Shown: positions 1-9,549 of the stretch, in pieces
How positions within the stretch are numbered: the stretch's first letter is position 1
Layout of the letters: each line of letters starts with the position of its first letter
DNA from: Paenibacillus sp. FSL H7-0737
GTDB lineage: Bacteria; Bacillota; Bacilli; Paenibacillales; Paenibacillaceae
DNA: 64,000 nt
Direction of reading: 5' to 3'
NCBI RefSeq assembly: GCF_000758545.1
Contig: NZ_CP009279.1
Location: 2,728,001 to 2,792,000 of the forward strand
The notes under the pieces: model-generated
The model's database searches: none
What the model was told of the DNA's origin: nothing
The model's input: only the letters and a program-made list of their open reading frames with translations
Position numbers and translations under genes: made by a program

Positions 1-222
1 GATGAAGAGTTGACCCGGTTGTATAGTCATTTCGAACAATGCAGAACCCTCCTGAAGGGGAAAGGACCGGTAGGACGCAAGCTGGATTTTCTCATTCAGG
101 AGATGAACCGGGAGACGAATACAATCGGATCGAAATGTAATCATTTAACACTCGTGGGTCTTGTGCTAGACATGAAAGCTGAGCTGGAGAAGATTCGTGA
201 ACAAGCGGCAAACATAGAGTAA
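1..222 (+). CDS. YicC/YloC-family protein, C-terminal part (5' truncated by window)
   Basis: The reading frame is open from base 1 and ends with TAA at 220-222, giving the last 73 residues of a protein that starts outside the window. The segment [18 protein letters not shown] is the hallmark of the YicC family C-terminal domain (DUF1732), followed by the usual helical end. YicC-type proteins are endoribonucleases that act on structured RNA. In B. subtilis the homologue yloC sits directly upstream of remA and gmk, as here, which supports the call. Identity is firm; the activity is known from the family and not visible in this fragment. Confidence 0.9.
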   Translation, partial: DEELTRLYSHFEQCRTLLKGKGPVGRKLDFLIQEMNRETNTIGSKCNHLTLVGLVLDMKAELEKIREQAANIE

Positions 223-270
223 CCGGGAACAGGCAATAGCATAGAACTTTATGGGGGGAACTACCGGAAC

Positions 271-531
271 ATGGCAATCAAACTTATCAACATTGGCTTT
301 GGGAATATTGTGTCCGCCAATCGCATTATTTCCATCGTCAGTCCGGAATCTGCACCGATCAAACGTATTATCCAGGAGGCTCGAGATCGACATATGTTGA
401 TCGACGCCACCTATGGCCGACGGACTCGTGCCGTAATCATTACAGATAGTGATCATGTCATTCTGTCGGCTGTACAGCCGGAGACTGTAGCGCATCGCTT
501 ATCCAGTAAAGATGACGACAACGACGAATAA
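271..531 (+). CDS. remA: RemA, extracellular matrix regulatory protein (DUF370)
   Basis: 86 residues starting at ATG 271, the usual family length. RemA is a DNA-binding protein that forms octameric rings and activates biofilm matrix and osmoprotection operons in B. subtilis. Arg18 and the pair Arg50-Arg51 (in YGRRTRAV), needed for function and DNA binding in the B. subtilis protein, are all present at the same numbers. It lies between the yicC-like gene and gmk, the conserved order. The nearest purine-rich stretch is a G-run at 252-257, rather far from the start, so translation may be coupled to the upstream gene. Identification is very secure. Confidence 0.95.
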   Translation: MAIKLINIGFGNIVSANRIISIVSPESAPIKRIIQEARDRHMLIDATYGRRTRAVIITDSDHVILSAVQPETVAHRLSSKDDDNDE

Positions 532-550
532 CAACTAAATGGAGTGTATT

Positions 551-1120
551 ATGTCAAAAGGATTGCTCATCATATTATCCGGACCTTCCGGCGTGGGTAA
601 AGGTACTGTATGTACTGCGCTACGACCGAAGATGCCCGAACTTGTCTACTCAGTTTCTGCTACTACTCGTTGTCCGCGTGCGGGTGAGGAAGACGGCGTG
701 AATTATTTTTTCAAAAGCAAAGAGGAGTTTTCGGCTATGATAGAAGCCGATCAACTGCTTGAATATGCGGAGTACGTAGGTAATTTTTACGGTACTCCAC
801 GTGATTTTGTAGAGAGAACTCTCAATAGCGGCAAAGATATTATTCTCGAAATTGAGGTTCAGGGAGCTCTCAAAGTTAAAGAAAAATTTCCTGAAGGTAT
901 TTTTGTGTTCCTTCTTCCACCTTCTATGGATGAGCTGAAGGACCGCATACGCGGACGGGGTACGGAACATCCAGATGTGATCGATCACCGCATGACTGTA
1001 GCGGAGGATGAGATTAATCTAATGCAGCATTATGATTATGCTGTTGTAAATGATGAGATTGATCTGGCCTGTAAGAGAATAGAAAGCATTATTATCGCCG
1101 AACATTGTAAAGTTAGATAA
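551..1120 (+). CDS. gmk: Guanylate kinase
   Basis: 189 residues. Converts GMP and ATP to GDP and ADP, an essential step in GTP and (p)ppGpp supply in the cytoplasm. The P-loop GPSGVGKG lies at residues 11-18, and the GMP-binding region [17 protein letters not shown] follows at about 38-54. An in-frame ATG exists at 539, but GGAG at 541-544 sits six bases before the ATG at 551 and would lie inside the longer version, so 551 is chosen. It follows remA by 19 bases and precedes rpoZ, the standard Bacillota order. Confidence 0.95.
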   Translation: MSKGLLIILSGPSGVGKGTVCTALRPKMPELVYSVSATTRCPRAGEEDGVNYFFKSKEEFSAMIEADQLLEYAEYVGNFYGTPRDFVERTLNSGKDIILEIEVQGALKVKEKFPEGIFVFLLPPSMDELKDRIRGRGTEHPDVIDHRMTVAEDEINLMQHYDYAVVNDEIDLACKRIESIIIAEHCKVR

Positions 1121-1172
1121 TGAATGCTGCAAGGCTGAAGGTATTACCAGTAAACTATGAAGAGGTGTCCCT

Positions 1173-1373
1173 GTGCTATATCCATCAATTGATGAAATGA
1201 TGACCAAGGTTGACAGTAAGTATTCGCTCGTTGTAGCCGCAGCACGTCGTGCTAGACAATTGCGTGAGGGTGGCAAGACAGATGTGAAGAACCCTAGATC
1301 GCATAAATTTGTCGGTGTTGCTCTTGAGGAAATTTACGAAGATCGCATTACGCTTACCCGTGGTGAAGAGTAG
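1173..1373 (+). CDS. rpoZ: RNA polymerase omega subunit
   Basis: 66 residues from a GTG start preceded by AGAGGTG at 1161-1167. Omega helps assemble and stabilise RNA polymerase by holding the beta-prime subunit. The protein has the N-terminal [10 protein letters not shown] and the helix [14 protein letters not shown] typical of short Bacillota omega proteins, ending in an acidic tail ([12 protein letters not shown] then TRGEE). It is the third gene of the remA-gmk-rpoZ group and is followed by a strong hairpin terminator, so this group probably ends here. Confidence 0.93.
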   Translation: MLYPSIDEMMTKVDSKYSLVVAAARRARQLREGGKTDVKNPRSHKFVGVALEEIYEDRITLTRGEE

Positions 1374-1404
1374 TCTCAAGTTTATTTAGATATGACCTTT
1401 TGTA

Positions 1405-1452
1405 GAAACGGATACCGCCTATTTGTTATTAGGCGATGCCGTTTCTTCTTGG
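1405..1452 (+). terminator. Intrinsic terminator after rpoZ
   Basis: GAAACGG and CCGTTTC form the outer stem and CGCCTA with TAGGCG the inner stem around a short T-rich loop, followed by TTCTT. It lies 30 bases after the rpoZ stop codon. Confidence 0.75.
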
Positions 1453-1489
1453 GTTATGGAGCAATTATGGGTCTTTAATGAATGCTGAT

Positions 1490-1538
1490 AGCCCAAGACC
1501 GGGCTGTTTCTGACAACCGGAAGGTTGTTATTTTTTTC
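1490..1538 (+). terminator. Two small hairpins in the coaBC leader, the second terminator-like
   Basis: AGCCC and GGGCT pair at 1490-1505. They are followed by GACAACC-GGAA-GGTTGTT (GNRA-type tetraloop) at 1512-1529 and a run of seven T. This could be a backup terminator for rpoZ or an attenuator ahead of coaBC. No known riboswitch consensus was recognised. Confidence 0.45.
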
Positions 1539-1602
1539 TCAAAATATAAGTAGTTTAAGAAATAGATCATTCGTTGTAAGAGAAGGGAACAGGGGGGAGA
1601 TC

Positions 1603-2838
1603 ATGTTGAAGAGCTTGAAGGGGAAGACTATTTTACTTGGGATTACAGGGGGAATTGCCGCTTACAAAGCAGCAGCCCTGACCAGTAAGCTTGTCCAAAA
1701 AGGAGCCGAGGTTCATGTCATTATGACAGCTTCGGCAAAGCAGTTCATTACAGAATTAACTCTACAGTCACTGTCGAAGCAACGAGTATATAGCGATACA
1801 TTCCAGGAACGGGACCCATCCTCCATCTCGCATATTGATTTGGCTGATTCGGCGGACCTTGTGATAGTAGCACCAGCAACTGCAAATATTATTGCTAAAA
1901 TGGCGCACGGAATTGCGGATGATATGTTATCCACAACGTTACTCGCTACTACTGCACCTATAATGGTGGCACCGGCTATGAATGTTCATATGTATCAGCA
2001 TCCCGCTGTAATTAGCAATTTGGATACCCTCGCTAAACGAGGTATTCAGTTTATTGAGCCTGGAGAAGGTCTGCTGGCATGTGGTTACGTGGGTAAAGGA
2101 CGTTTAGAGGAACCAGAGACTATTGTAAGTTATGTTGAGGATTTTTTTGCGTTGCAAGAAAGTGTGAAGTCTAGTCCACTCAAGGGTAAAAAGATCGTCA
2201 TCACAGCTGGTGGTACAGTAGAACGGATTGATCCGGTACGCTATATCTCTAATGATTCCTCCGGTAAGATGGGTTTTGCATTGGCACGTGCTGCACGTGC
2301 AATGGGTGCTGAGGTTACCTTGATTGCTGCGCGAACAGATGAAGCGCCTCCGCAGGACCCGGATATGAATGTCATTCGTGTTCAATCTGCACAAGAGATG
2401 TACGATGCGGTTACTGCTCAGTGGGATAGCTGCGATATCATGATCAAGGCGGCTGCTGTATCGGATTACCGGCCTAAGCAAAGTGAGCCATCCAAAATTA
2501 AAAAAAATGGAGATACACTGACTCTTGAGCTTATAAAAACAACGGATATTCTGGAAACGCTAGGTAAGAACAAAGACAAGCAGTTCTTGATCGGCTTTGC
2601 TGCGGAGACGGGAAACACAGAATTTTATGCAAAGGACAAGCTAGTCCGCAAAAACTGCGATCTCATTGTTGCAAACAATGTAGCGGCTGCAGGAGCCGGA
2701 TTCGGATCGGATACGAATATTGTATCGATTTATGATGTAGATGGATTGGTGCTCGAATTGCCACAATTGTCTAAGGATGAGGTCGCTCGCCGCTTGCTGA
2801 CGCTCGTGGCAGAGCGGATTACTGGAGCTTCATTATAA
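1603..2838 (+). CDS. coaBC: Bifunctional phosphopantothenoylcysteine decarboxylase / phosphopantothenate-cysteine ligase
   Basis: 411 residues. Catalyses two consecutive steps of coenzyme A synthesis: CTP-dependent joining of cysteine to 4'-phosphopantothenate (C-terminal CoaB half) and FMN-dependent decarboxylation of the product (N-terminal CoaC half). The CoaC part shows GITGGIAAYKAAAL near residue 13, SHIDLAD with the catalytic His, PAMN, and ACGYVGKGRLEEP with the conserved Cys. The CoaB part shows ITAGGTVERIDPVR, AAAVSDYRP and the Lys-rich KIKK. The frame is open further upstream, but GGGGGGAG at 1592-1599 places the start at ATG 1603. Its stop overlaps the priA start by one base (TAATG), implying translational coupling. 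Confidence 0.95.
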   Translation: MLKSLKGKTILLGITGGIAAYKAAALTSKLVQKGAEVHVIMTASAKQFITELTLQSLSKQRVYSDTFQERDPSSISHIDLADSADLVIVAPATANIIAKMAHGIADDMLSTTLLATTAPIMVAPAMNVHMYQHPAVISNLDTLAKRGIQFIEPGEGLLACGYVGKGRLEEPETIVSYVEDFFALQESVKSSPLKGKKIVITAGGTVERIDPVRYISNDSSGKMGFALARAARAMGAEVTLIAARTDEAPPQDPDMNVIRVQSAQEMYDAVTAQWDSCDIMIKAAAVSDYRPKQSEPSKIKKNGDTLTLELIKTTDILETLGKNKDKQFLIGFAAETGNTEFYAKDKLVRKNCDLIVANNVAAAGAGFGSDTNIVSIYDVDGLVLELPQLSKDEVARRLLTLVAERITGASL

Positions 2839-5369
2839 TGGATATTGCCAAGGTCATTGTGGATGTGCCTGTACGCAGCACTGACCGGCCATTTGATTAT
2901 AGTATTCCAGAATCACTAAAGTTATGGATTGAAGTGGGCAGCCGAGTAGCGGTCCCGTTTGGACACCGCACGGTGCAAGGCTTTGTCGTTTCTCTGGAGT
3001 CAGGTGAAACAGTAGTGAATCCTGGTCTTAAGGCTATTCAAGAGGTGCTGGATTTACTTCCACCTTTATCTCCTGAATTAGTTGAGCTAGCGGACTGGAT
3101 GAGTAAAAGATATGCATGCAGACGAATTTCAGCCCTGCAAGCGATGCTGCCCACTGCTCTAAAAGGGAAGGCAGAACGACTGATTTCGCTAGGAGATGTG
3201 GAAGAAGAAGCAGCATTTTCTGATGATGAATTATTCCCTATGTTTGCAGATACAGGGAATGAGGAACGACTAATTACTGAGTTTATTGGACGTAATGGCG
3301 AAGTTTCCATGAAGCAGCTCACCCGTGCATTTCCGGAGGCTGCGGAGACGGTGAAGTTCATGCTAAGACGTGGAGTTCTTGTAGAGAGCCAATCGATTAA
3401 AGATAAAATGGGCAAGAAGAAGCTAAAAGCAGTAGATCTTGCGATAGGGATTACGGCTGCTCGTGAGGCGTTGAATAAATTCCCCAAAAAGTCCGCGCGA
3501 CAGAAGGAAGTGCTTAGCTTTCTGATTGAAAGGGAAGCTACACTCCCAATGGCGCTTAAGGAAGTCTTGTCTGCACTTCAAGTGACGGCAAGCACCGTGA
3601 AGGGTTTAGAGGAAAAAGGCTTTATCGAAATCAGTGAAATCGAAGTCTATCGCGACCCTTATCAAGGACGTGATTTTAAGCCTACTACGCCTCTGCCACT
3701 TACAGCAGAACAAGAGATTGTATACACACGTATTTCACGAACGCTAGAAGAACAGCTCCATGAAGTTTTTCTGTTACATGGCGTTACGGGGAGCGGTAAG
3801 ACAGAAATCTATTTGCAATGTATCAAACGTTGTCTGGATCAGGGTAGACAGGCCGTAGTGCTCGTCCCAGAAATCGCATTAACGCCGCAGATGGTGGAGC
3901 GCTTTAAAGGGCGCTTCGGAAGTGGTGTCGCGGTAATGCATAGCCGATTATCTGTTGGCGAACGTTACGATGAGTGGCGCAAAATCCGTGAAGGAAAGGC
4001 TACGGTTGCCGTTGGCGCCCGTTCAGCGGTGTTTGCCCCGTTCTCTAACCTAGGTTTGATTATTATGGATGAAGAGCATGAAACTTCATATAAGCAGGAG
4101 GAAAATCCGAAATATCATGCCCGTGATGCAGCGATTCGCAGAGCCGAACAGTGTGGGGCATCCGTGATTTTAGGCTCCGCCACGCCTTCGTTAGAAAGCT
4201 ATCATGCTGCCAGAGCGCAGAGTGATATTCATTTTTCACCAGTCCTTCTAGAGATGCCTACCCGCGCGCTTGGTAACGAACTACCGAAGGTAAATGTCGT
4301 GGATATGCGGGAAGAGCTTAAAGAAGGTAATCGCTCAATGTTCAGTCGAAAGCTTCATGCTGCATTGGCTGAAAGACTGGAACGTGGAGAACAGACCGTG
4401 TTATTGCTTAACCGTAGAGGTTTCTCGACGTTTATTATGTGCCGGAGTTGCGGATATGTAGCAGGCTGCCCCGAGTGTGATATTTCATTAACGTACCATA
4501 GTCGTAGTGACAATTTGCGTTGTCATTATTGTGGTCATGCTGAACCAGCACCTAAACTTTGTCCAGAGTGTGGAAGTGAGCATATCCGTTTCTTCGGAAC
4601 GGGGACGCAGCGGGTGGAAGAAGAGCTTGGTAAGTTGTTCCCTGGGATACGGGTGATTCGTATGGACGTGGATACAACGACAGAAAAAGGTTCGCATGAG
4701 AAGCTGCTGAATCAATTCAGAGACAAAAAAGCGGATGTTCTGCTAGGCACTCAGATGGTAGCAAAAGGTTTGGATTTTCCTGACGTAACTCTTGTTGGCG
4801 TAATTACAGCAGATTCAGCGTTGAACCTGCCCGATTTTCGTGCAGCGGAGAAGACCTTCCAATTGCTTACACAAGTTGCTGGAAGAGCAGGTCGGCATCA
4901 ACTTCCGGGTGAGGTCGTTGTTCAGTCCTATACACCAGAGCATTATTCTATTATTCATGCTAGCGGGCATGACTATCTCTCTTTTGTAAGGGAAGAGCTG
5001 AAGCATCGCAGAGGGCTACATTATCCACCTTATTGCAGACTGATACTCGTTACATTATCCCATGAGCAGTTACCGCTACTACTCCGGATGGCAGAGAATT
5101 ACGCTATGAATCTGCAGGGGAAGGCCAGAAATCTAAGATGGTATGGGAGTCTAGATAAGCTAACCACGGATGTACTAGATCTGTTAGGTCCCGTAGCTTC
5201 TCCAATCCCTCGCTTAAAGGGTAGATATAGATTCCAATGTATGATAAAATGGCGCGGCGCCATCGATGTGATAGGGCTTGTTCGACAAGTGGCTGAGGAG
5301 TTGGAGGATTCTGTACGGGATACAGGGCTTCAGATCAGCATTGATGTTGATCCGCAAATGTTGATGTAA
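2838..5369 (+). CDS. priA: Primosomal protein N' (replication restart helicase PriA)
   Basis: 843 residues. PriA binds abandoned replication forks and directs reloading of the replicative helicase. The N-terminal part contains the fork-binding domain. The helicase core carries Walker A GVTGSGKTE at about residues 315-323 and the DEEH Walker B box at about 411-414. A zinc module of paired cysteines (CRSC, CPEC, CHYC, CPEC) follows at roughly 534-580, and helicase motif VI QVAGRAGR is seen near residue 680. Length is slightly above the usual 730-810. It starts inside the coaBC stop codon and is followed at 84 bases by def, matching the B. subtilis order. Confidence 0.95.
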   Translation: MDIAKVIVDVPVRSTDRPFDYSIPESLKLWIEVGSRVAVPFGHRTVQGFVVSLESGETVVNPGLKAIQEVLDLLPPLSPELVELADWMSKRYACRRISALQAMLPTALKGKAERLISLGDVEEEAAFSDDELFPMFADTGNEERLITEFIGRNGEVSMKQLTRAFPEAAETVKFMLRRGVLVESQSIKDKMGKKKLKAVDLAIGITAAREALNKFPKKSARQKEVLSFLIEREATLPMALKEVLSALQVTASTVKGLEEKGFIEISEIEVYRDPYQGRDFKPTTPLPLTAEQEIVYTRISRTLEEQLHEVFLLHGVTGSGKTEIYLQCIKRCLDQGRQAVVLVPEIALTPQMVERFKGRFGSGVAVMHSRLSVGERYDEWRKIREGKATVAVGARSAVFAPFSNLGLIIMDEEHETSYKQEENPKYHARDAAIRRAEQCGASVILGSATPSLESYHAARAQSDIHFSPVLLEMPTRALGNELPKVNVVDMREELKEGNRSMFSRKLHAALAERLERGEQTVLLLNRRGFSTFIMCRSCGYVAGCPECDISLTYHSRSDNLRCHYCGHAEPAPKLCPECGSEHIRFFGTGTQRVEEELGKLFPGIRVIRMDVDTTTEKGSHEKLLNQFRDKKADVLLGTQMVAKGLDFPDVTLVGVITADSALNLPDFRAAEKTFQLLTQVAGRAGRHQLPGEVVVQSYTPEHYSIIHASGHDYLSFVREELKHRRGLHYPPYCRLILVTLSHEQLPLLLRMAENYAMNLQGKARNLRWYGSLDKLTTDVLDLLGPVASPIPRLKGRYRFQCMIKWRGAIDVIGLVRQVAEELEDSVRDTGLQISIDVDPQMLM

Positions 5370-5453
5370 ATCGTTATCATGTTACAATGTAAAAAAAGAG
5401 CTAGATCAATAAACTCTAAATATAGAGATGTACAGAACGGGAAGGTGTTTTTA

Positions 5454-5939
5454 ATGGCGATACGTATGATCGTTAAGGAACCGGATGAAGTGTTGCACAA
5501 AATAGCAAAAGAAGTAACTGTAGTTACACCTAATGTTAAAAAATTGTTAGATGATATGGCTGATACGATGTATGACGCTGAAGGTGTAGGGCTGGCAGCT
5601 CCGCAAGTTGGTATTTTGAAGCGCCTAATTGTGGTGGATGCAGATGAAGAGCACGGGCTTATCAAAATGATTAATCCGGAAATCATCGGTACAGAAGGGG
5701 AGCAGCTAGGACCTGAAGGATGTCTTAGTATTCCCGGATTGAATGGTGATGTACGCCGTGCAGAGACAGTAACCGTACGTGGTCTTAACCGTGAGGGAAA
5801 AGAAATTACCATTACCGGCAGTGGTTTACTTGCACGGGCTTTTCAACATGAGATTGACCATCTGAACGGAGTACTGTTTACCGATATCGCTGAGAAAGTA
5901 TACGAGATGACAGCTGAACGCAATGAGACTGAGGAGTGA
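5454..5939 (+). CDS. def: Peptide deformylase
   Basis: 161 residues. Removes the formyl group from the N-terminal methionine of new proteins at the ribosome exit. The three metal/active-site motifs are intact: EGVGLAAPQVG (about 42-52), EGCLSIPG with the metal-binding Cys (about 88-95), and QHEIDHLNG with the catalytic Glu and two His (about 131-139). An in-frame ATG occurs at 5379, but the motif distances and the GAAGGTG site at 5441-5447 favour ATG 5454. It lies four bases before fmt, so the formylation and deformylation enzymes are co-expressed. Confidence 0.94.
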   Translation: MAIRMIVKEPDEVLHKIAKEVTVVTPNVKKLLDDMADTMYDAEGVGLAAPQVGILKRLIVVDADEEHGLIKMINPEIIGTEGEQLGPEGCLSIPGLNGDVRRAETVTVRGLNREGKEITITGSGLLARAFQHEIDHLNGVLFTDIAEKVYEMTAERNETEE

Positions 5940-5943
5940 GGAT

Positions 5944-6879
5944 ATGAAGATTGTATTCATGGGAACCCCAGCCTTTGCGGTACCAAGCTTGCAAATGCTG
6001 ATGGATGAAGGCTATGAAGTTGTAGCAGTCGTCACCCAACCAGATCGACCGCAAGGACGTAAAAAGATCTTGGCTCCTTCACCAGTTAAAGAAGCCGCAT
6101 TATCTCTCGGTTTACCTGTGCTCCAGCCTGAACGGATGCGCAAACCTGAGGCTGTCGCAGAGCTAGCTGTATATGAGCCTGACCTGATTGTTACAGCTGC
6201 TTATGGTCAAATTTTGCCTAAAGCTGTATTGGATTTGCCGCGTAATGGTTGTGTGAATGTTCATGGTTCACTACTTCCTAAATACCGGGGTGGCGCACCG
6301 ATTCAACGTAGTATCATTAACGGTGAGAAGGTTACCGGCGTTACCTTGATGTATATGGCTGCAGGACTTGACACTGGAGATATGATCTCACGCGTCGAGG
6401 TGGCTATCGAGGATGAGGATACTTCCGGCACGATGTTCGAGAAGCTTAGCCTTGCTGGACGTGATCTTTTGAAGTCTGAAATGCCGCGATTAGTAAACGG
6501 CCTTGTTCAAGCGACTCCGCAAGACGACAGTCAAGCGACCTTTGCTCCTAACCTAAATCGTGAGGATGAGCGTTTGGATTGGAACGCTGGCTCACGTGAT
6601 AACTATAATCGAATTCGTGGATTAGTACCTTTTTCCGGTGCGTTTACGCTTTGGAATGGAGAGACCTTCAAAGTATGGGCTTCAAAAATTCCTGCTGAGC
6701 AGAAATCATCTGATAGTGCGCCAGGAACGGTACTTTCGGTCACTGAACATGGTGTCGAGGTTAAGACAGGAGACGGAAGTCTGCTGCTAACTACGGTTCA
6801 ACCTGCGGGTAAAAAAGCGATGAGCGCTGCGGATTTTAGCCGTGGCGGTGTCATGAAACCAGGGATGGTGCTAGGTTGA
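5944..6879 (+). CDS. fmt: Methionyl-tRNA formyltransferase
   Basis: 311 residues. Transfers a formyl group from 10-formyltetrahydrofolate to initiator Met-tRNA. The N-terminal Rossmann-type domain begins MKIVFMGTPAFAVPSL, and the catalytic signature LPKYRGGAPI with the conserved upstream NVHGS is at about residues 107-122. The C-terminal OB-fold-like tRNA-binding domain begins near residue 207. ATG 5944 is preceded by GAGGAGTGAGG at the end of def. The fmt TGA overlaps the TTG start of rsmB, so these genes are translationally linked. Confidence 0.95.
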   Translation: MKIVFMGTPAFAVPSLQMLMDEGYEVVAVVTQPDRPQGRKKILAPSPVKEAALSLGLPVLQPERMRKPEAVAELAVYEPDLIVTAAYGQILPKAVLDLPRNGCVNVHGSLLPKYRGGAPIQRSIINGEKVTGVTLMYMAAGLDTGDMISRVEVAIEDEDTSGTMFEKLSLAGRDLLKSEMPRLVNGLVQATPQDDSQATFAPNLNREDERLDWNAGSRDNYNRIRGLVPFSGAFTLWNGETFKVWASKIPAEQKSSDSAPGTVLSVTEHGVEVKTGDGSLLLTTVQPAGKKAMSAADFSRGGVMKPGMVLG

Positions 6880-8351
6880 GCGCGGGTGGTAACGGTGCGG
6901 GCCGATCAGGAGTAAGTCATAACTCTGGTAATAAAAATAGTAACGATCATAAAGCAGTGAGTGGTAAAAAGGGCGGTAGCGGAAATAAAGGTAAAGCTGC
7001 TACAGCTTCTTCCCGCGATATCGCTCTCGATATCCTGGTTAAAGTCGAACAACAAGGGGCTTACAGCAACTTATTGCTGAACAGCAGTCTGCAGAAGTCT
7101 GCACTCAGCAGAGAAGATGCTGGACTAGTTACAGAGCTTGTCTATGGTACCATCTCTCGGATGAATACACTTGATTATGTGCTCGAGGAATTTGTTAGCA
7201 AAGGGATCGCTAAATTGCAGCCCTGGGTGCGTAATTTACTGCGTCTAAGCTTATATCAAATTATGTACCTGGATCGCATACCATCTCATGCAGCTGTAAA
7301 CGAGGCTGTTAATATAGCTAAGAAAAAGGGCCATCAAGGAATTTCGGGTATGGTTAATGGCGTGCTTCGTAGTGTGCTGCGCGCTGGAAATCTGCCGATA
7401 ATACCTGATGGATTGGGTCCTGCGAAACGGATATCTATTCAGTATTCCCATCCTATATGGTTAGTGAAGCGCTGGATTACGGAGTATGGTGTTGACACTG
7501 CGGAAGCTATTTGTGCTGCTAACAATGAGCCACCCGCTGTCAGTGTACGCGTAAATACTACGATGATTAGCCGTGAAGCCCTATTGAGTCAGATGATTGA
7601 ACAAGGTCTGCAAGCTTCTGCTTCTGAAGTAAGTCCTTATGGTATTGTTGTAAAAGGCGGAGGTAATCTGGCTCTTTCATCCTGGTACCGGGATGGATAT
7701 CTATCTGTTCAGGATGAAAGCTCCATGCTTGTAGCTGAAGCTGTTGCACCTGAGCCTGGAATGAGAGTGCTTGATTGCTGCGCCGCGCCTGGGGGTAAAA
7801 CGGCCCACATGGGCGAGCTGATGAAAGATGAAGGATCTATTTTCGCTAACGACCTTCATCCACATAAAGCTAAGCTTATCTCGGATCAAGCTGCAAGGTT
7901 AGGTCTCGAAAGCGTAGTAACAGGCAGTGCAGATGCACTGGAGCTGGAGCATACCTTAGAACATCATTCCTTCGATAGAATTCTTTTGGACGCGCCTTGC
8001 TCTGGGCTTGGTGTAATCCGCCGTAAGCCAGATCTCAAATGGCGTAAGCAGCCTGAGGATGTTGCAAGTGTAGCATCACTGCAGGGTCAGCTGCTGCAGT
8101 CGGTTTCTAAACTGTTGAAACCGGGTGGTGTTCTGGTTTATAGTACCTGTACGACTGAACAAACGGAAAATAGTGAGGTCGTAGCTGCCTTTTTGAAGCA
8201 AAATCCTGATTTCACTTCTATAACATTTGCTTCCCCGCTGTGGGGGAGATTGGAAGGTACTGCGCTGGCTGCAGGTGAGGGGATTCAGTTATTGCCACAT
8301 CATTATGGCAGTGATGGGTTCTATATCTCCAAGCTTCAAAGAGTCTTGTAA
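6876..8351 (+). CDS. rsmB: 16S rRNA (cytosine-967-C5)-methyltransferase
   Basis: 491 residues from a TTG start that overlaps the fmt stop. Methylates C967 of 16S rRNA with SAM. After a Gly/Asn/Lys/Ser-rich tail of about 45 residues comes a NusB-like RNA-binding domain, then the SAM domain with [16 protein letters not shown] (about residue 300), DAPCSGLG with the release Cys (about 375) and YSTCT with the nucleophile Cys (about 424). The low-complexity N-terminal tail is unusual compared with B. subtilis RsmB and makes the exact start less certain. It is followed by a GC-rich terminator. Confidence 0.93.
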   Translation: MSAGGNGAGRSGVSHNSGNKNSNDHKAVSGKKGGSGNKGKAATASSRDIALDILVKVEQQGAYSNLLLNSSLQKSALSREDAGLVTELVYGTISRMNTLDYVLEEFVSKGIAKLQPWVRNLLRLSLYQIMYLDRIPSHAAVNEAVNIAKKKGHQGISGMVNGVLRSVLRAGNLPIIPDGLGPAKRISIQYSHPIWLVKRWITEYGVDTAEAICAANNEPPAVSVRVNTTMISREALLSQMIEQGLQASASEVSPYGIVVKGGGNLALSSWYRDGYLSVQDESSMLVAEAVAPEPGMRVLDCCAAPGGKTAHMGELMKDEGSIFANDLHPHKAKLISDQAARLGLESVVTGSADALELEHTLEHHSFDRILLDAPCSGLGVIRRKPDLKWRKQPEDVASVASLQGQLLQSVSKLLKPGGVLVYSTCTTEQTENSEVVAAFLKQNPDFTSITFASPLWGRLEGTALAAGEGIQLLPHHYGSDGFYISKLQRVL

Positions 8352-8385
8352 TATAGCAAATTTACTGACAATCGTTGTATCTTCC

Positions 8386-8420
8386 GCCCGCCGGGCTAAC
8401 GTACGGCGGGCTATTTCTTT
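8386..8420 (+). terminator. Intrinsic terminator after rsmB
   Basis: Eight-base-pair stem GCCCGCCG / CGGCGGGC (8386-8393 with 8404-8411) and a ten-base loop, followed by TATTTCTTT. It separates the priA-rsmB run from rlmN. Confidence 0.7.
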
Positions 8421-8447
8421 TACCGTCTCTGAAATTTGTGTTAAAAT
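8419..8447 (+). promoter_or_regulatory. Candidate sigma-A promoter for rlmN-prpC-prkC
   Basis: TTTACC (8419-8424), 17-base spacer, TAAAAT (8442-8447). It overlaps the tail of the rsmB terminator and lies about 55 bases before the rlmN start. The match is good by eye, with no experimental support. Confidence 0.5.
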
Positions 8448-8502
8448 AGGAAGAATGAGAAATAATACGCATATCCTTATGAAAGAACAGGTGCTAATAA
8501 TA

Positions 8503-9543
8503 ATGAAACCTTTAATATATGATTTTTCTTTAGAAGAGTTACAGCAGTGGGCGAAAGATAACGGTGAGCCTGCTTTTCGTGGTGGACAGATTTTTGACTG
8601 GTTGTATGTAAAACGTGTAAGTGACTTCGAATCCATGAGTAATTTGTCTAAAGGACTTCGTCAGAAGCTGAACGAGCAATTCTCCATTGCAGCGCTCACT
8701 GAGATTACTAAAATGGAATCGAAAGATGGAACAGTAAAATTCCTGTTTGGATTGCATGATGATCATGCGATCGAGACAGTTATCATGAAACATAATTATG
8801 GAAATAGCGTTTGTGTAACAACTCAAGTAGGCTGCCGAATCGGCTGTACCTTCTGTGCCTCTACGCTTGGTGGATTGAAACGTGATTTGACAGCGGGTGA
8901 AATTGTAGCTCAGGTTGTACGCTCTCAACAGATCTTGGATGAGCGGGGTGAACGTGTCAGCAGTATTGTTATCATGGGTACTGGTGAGCCGTTTGAGAAC
9001 TATGATGCAACAATGAGATTCTTGCGTCTTATGATTCATGAGAAAGGTCTAAATATCGGACAACGGCATATTACTGTTTCCACAAGCGGGATTGTGCCGA
9101 GCATTTATAAATTTGCAGAAGAAGATACACAAATAAATTTGGCGATTTCGATTCATGCACCTAACGACAAACTGCGTTCGAAGCTAATGCCAGTTAACCG
9201 CCGCTTTCCGTTTGATGATGTGATTGAATCTTTACGTTATTATCAAGCTAAGACGGGGCGACGGGTCAGCTTTGAGTATGCATTGATCGGCGGGGTGAAT
9301 GATCAGCCGGAGCATGCTGAGGAATTAGCAGGTGTGCTTAAGAACATGCTGTGCCACGTCAATTTGATTCCAGTAAACCACGTGCCAGAGCGGAAATATG
9401 TACGTACTTCACGCAATGATATCTTTGAGTTTCAACGTATTTTGGCTGACAACGGCGTGAATGTTACCATTCGCCGTGAGCAAGGCCATGATATCGCGGC
9501 CGCATGCGGACAGCTGCGTGCCAAACATATGGAGTTGGGGTGA
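8503..9543 (+). CDS. rlmN: Dual-specificity 23S rRNA / tRNA adenine-C2 methyltransferase (radical SAM)
   Basis: 346 residues. Adds methyl groups to A2503 of 23S rRNA and A37 of some tRNAs by a radical SAM mechanism. The 4Fe-4S motif CRIGCTFC (CxxxCxxC) lies at about residues 111-118, and the C-terminal CGQLRAKH carries the cysteine that forms the protein-RNA intermediate. The N-terminal helical domain with [20 protein letters not shown] is typical. The open frame extends to 8227 inside rsmB, but ATG 8503 ([13 protein letters not shown]) fits the family start and has AGGTG upstream. It ends six bases before prpC. Confidence 0.95.
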   Translation: MKPLIYDFSLEELQQWAKDNGEPAFRGGQIFDWLYVKRVSDFESMSNLSKGLRQKLNEQFSIAALTEITKMESKDGTVKFLFGLHDDHAIETVIMKHNYGNSVCVTTQVGCRIGCTFCASTLGGLKRDLTAGEIVAQVVRSQQILDERGERVSSIVIMGTGEPFENYDATMRFLRLMIHEKGLNIGQRHITVSTSGIVPSIYKFAEEDTQINLAISIHAPNDKLRSKLMPVNRRFPFDDVIESLRYYQAKTGRRVSFEYALIGGVNDQPEHAEELAGVLKNMLCHVNLIPVNHVPERKYVRTSRNDIFEFQRILADNGVNVTIRREQGHDIAAACGQLRAKHMELG

Positions 9544-9549
9544 GGATAT

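Noticed and set aside
8227..8502. Upstream extension of rlmN overlapping the end of rsmB
   Set aside because: It would span a terminator and a promoter and adds 92 residues not typical of RlmN; ATG 8503 fits the family.
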